DNA of 6,666 nt, taken from contig CAJJPW010000123.1 in the NCBI GenBank assembly GCA_905193725.1, positions 1 to 6,666 on the forward strand. The letters are read 5' to 3'. The position numbers were made by a program, and so were the translations under genes. The notes under the pieces were generated by a model. The model worked only from the letters and a program-made list of their open reading frames with translations, was not told where the DNA came from and did not search any database. Source of the DNA: an uncultured Eubacteriales bacterium (GTDB taxonomy: Bacteria > Bacillota > Clostridia > Christensenellales > Christensenellaceae). The first letter of the stretch is position 1. Every line of letters starts with the position of its first letter. This document shows positions 6,280 through 6,666 of this stretch, one piece after another.

Positions 6280-6666
6280 ATGCGTGTAAAGTACAATATC
6301 GACACCGCCATCCTGTTTCAGATTGGCGATCCCTTAGACCAGAGTTGTGCAGCGTACCTGCACAATGCCATGTACGAATACGCCAACATCAACGCGGTGA
6401 GCTTAGACGTACATGTAAAGCAGGGGGAACTGGGGGCATTTGTGGAGGCGGCGAAGAGCCTGAAAATCAAGGGATTTGACATTACCATGCCCCATAAGAC
6501 CGAGATTATCAAATACTTGGACGAATGTGACCCTTTGAGCCGGGCGTTTAAAAGCGTCAACCACGTGAACATTGTGGACGGAAAGCTGATCGGCATCCGA
6601 AATATCCATGAGCTTGACCGAAGGGAGCTCCTGAAAATGATGTTTGGTGAAGTGACCGTTAAGAGT
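6280..6666 (+). CDS. Divergent shikimate dehydrogenase (AroE)-like protein, N-terminal domain only (3' end outside window)
   Basis: The frame runs open from the ATG at 6280 to the window end, 129 residues. It matches the substrate-binding domain of the shikimate/quinate dehydrogenase family: 'QIGDPLDQS' (14-22) stands where AroE has 'GNPIaHSkSP', 'HNAMYEYANINAV' follows, then 'IKGFDITMPHK' with the catalytic-lysine position kept, and 'SVNHVNIVDGKLIG' where AroE has 'GAVNTlv.dGrl.G'. Several substrate residues differ: the second serine of the SxS pair is alanine, the Asn of 'NVT' is Asp, and the 'NTDG' segment carrying the catalytic aspartate is replaced by 'IRNIHE'. It is therefore probably not an ordinary shikimate dehydrogenase; it may act on another ring or polyol substrate or have lost catalysis. 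The NAD(P)-binding domain lies beyond the window. Its place behind an importer and a dehydrogenase suggests a catabolic role, not aromatic amino acid synthesis. Confidence 0.8.
   Translation, partial: MRVKYNIDTAILFQIGDPLDQSCAAYLHNAMYEYANINAVSLDVHVKQGELGAFVEAAKSLKIKGFDITMPHKTEIIKYLDECDPLSRAFKSVNHVNIVDGKLIGIRNIHELDRRELLKMMFGEVTVKS

Overview
The window holds one co-directional (+ strand) metabolic operon, cut at both ends. It comes from a bacterium of roughly balanced GC with strong AGGAGG-type ribosome binding sites. Together with the gene types (a carbohydrate-type ABC importer, a flavodoxin-fold protein with a clustered-cysteine motif, and a zinc polyol-type dehydrogenase), this fits an anaerobic Firmicute of the class Clostridia, such as a gut or sediment species. 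That assignment is an inference from gene style, since no marker gene is present.

Layout. 1-783 is the C-terminal part of an extracytoplasmic substrate-binding protein. 784-991 is a 208-base AT-rich gap with a terminator-like hairpin. 992-1975 is membrane permease A, 2005-3564 a double-domain ABC ATPase, and 3585-4553 permease B, a paralogue of permease A. 4587-5170 is a flavodoxin-fold NAD(P)H/FMN oxidoreductase with a compact CX2CX2CX7C cysteine cluster; as written it is broken by a one-base loss in an A run near its start. 5228-6262 is a zinc-dependent medium-chain dehydrogenase of the sorbitol/xylitol/threonine dehydrogenase type. 6280 to the window end is the N-terminal domain of a divergent shikimate-dehydrogenase (AroE)-like protein whose catalytic aspartate motif is missing. 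No stretch over 300 bases lacks a gene, and I saw no RNA gene, mobile element or CRISPR array.

How it may work together. The first four genes make a complete CUT2-type importer (RbsB/RbsC/RbsA relatives) with two different permeases instead of one. The next three encode redox enzymes, so the likely logic is uptake of a polyol, sugar acid or cyclitol-like compound followed by oxidation or reduction inside the cell. The AroE-like gene hints at a ring-shaped polyhydroxy substrate (cyclitol, quinate or shikimate type), but the loss of key AroE residues argues against simple shikimate dehydrogenase activity. The true substrate cannot be read from this window. The points most worth a second look are the frameshift, the AroE-like protein, and this combination of genes.
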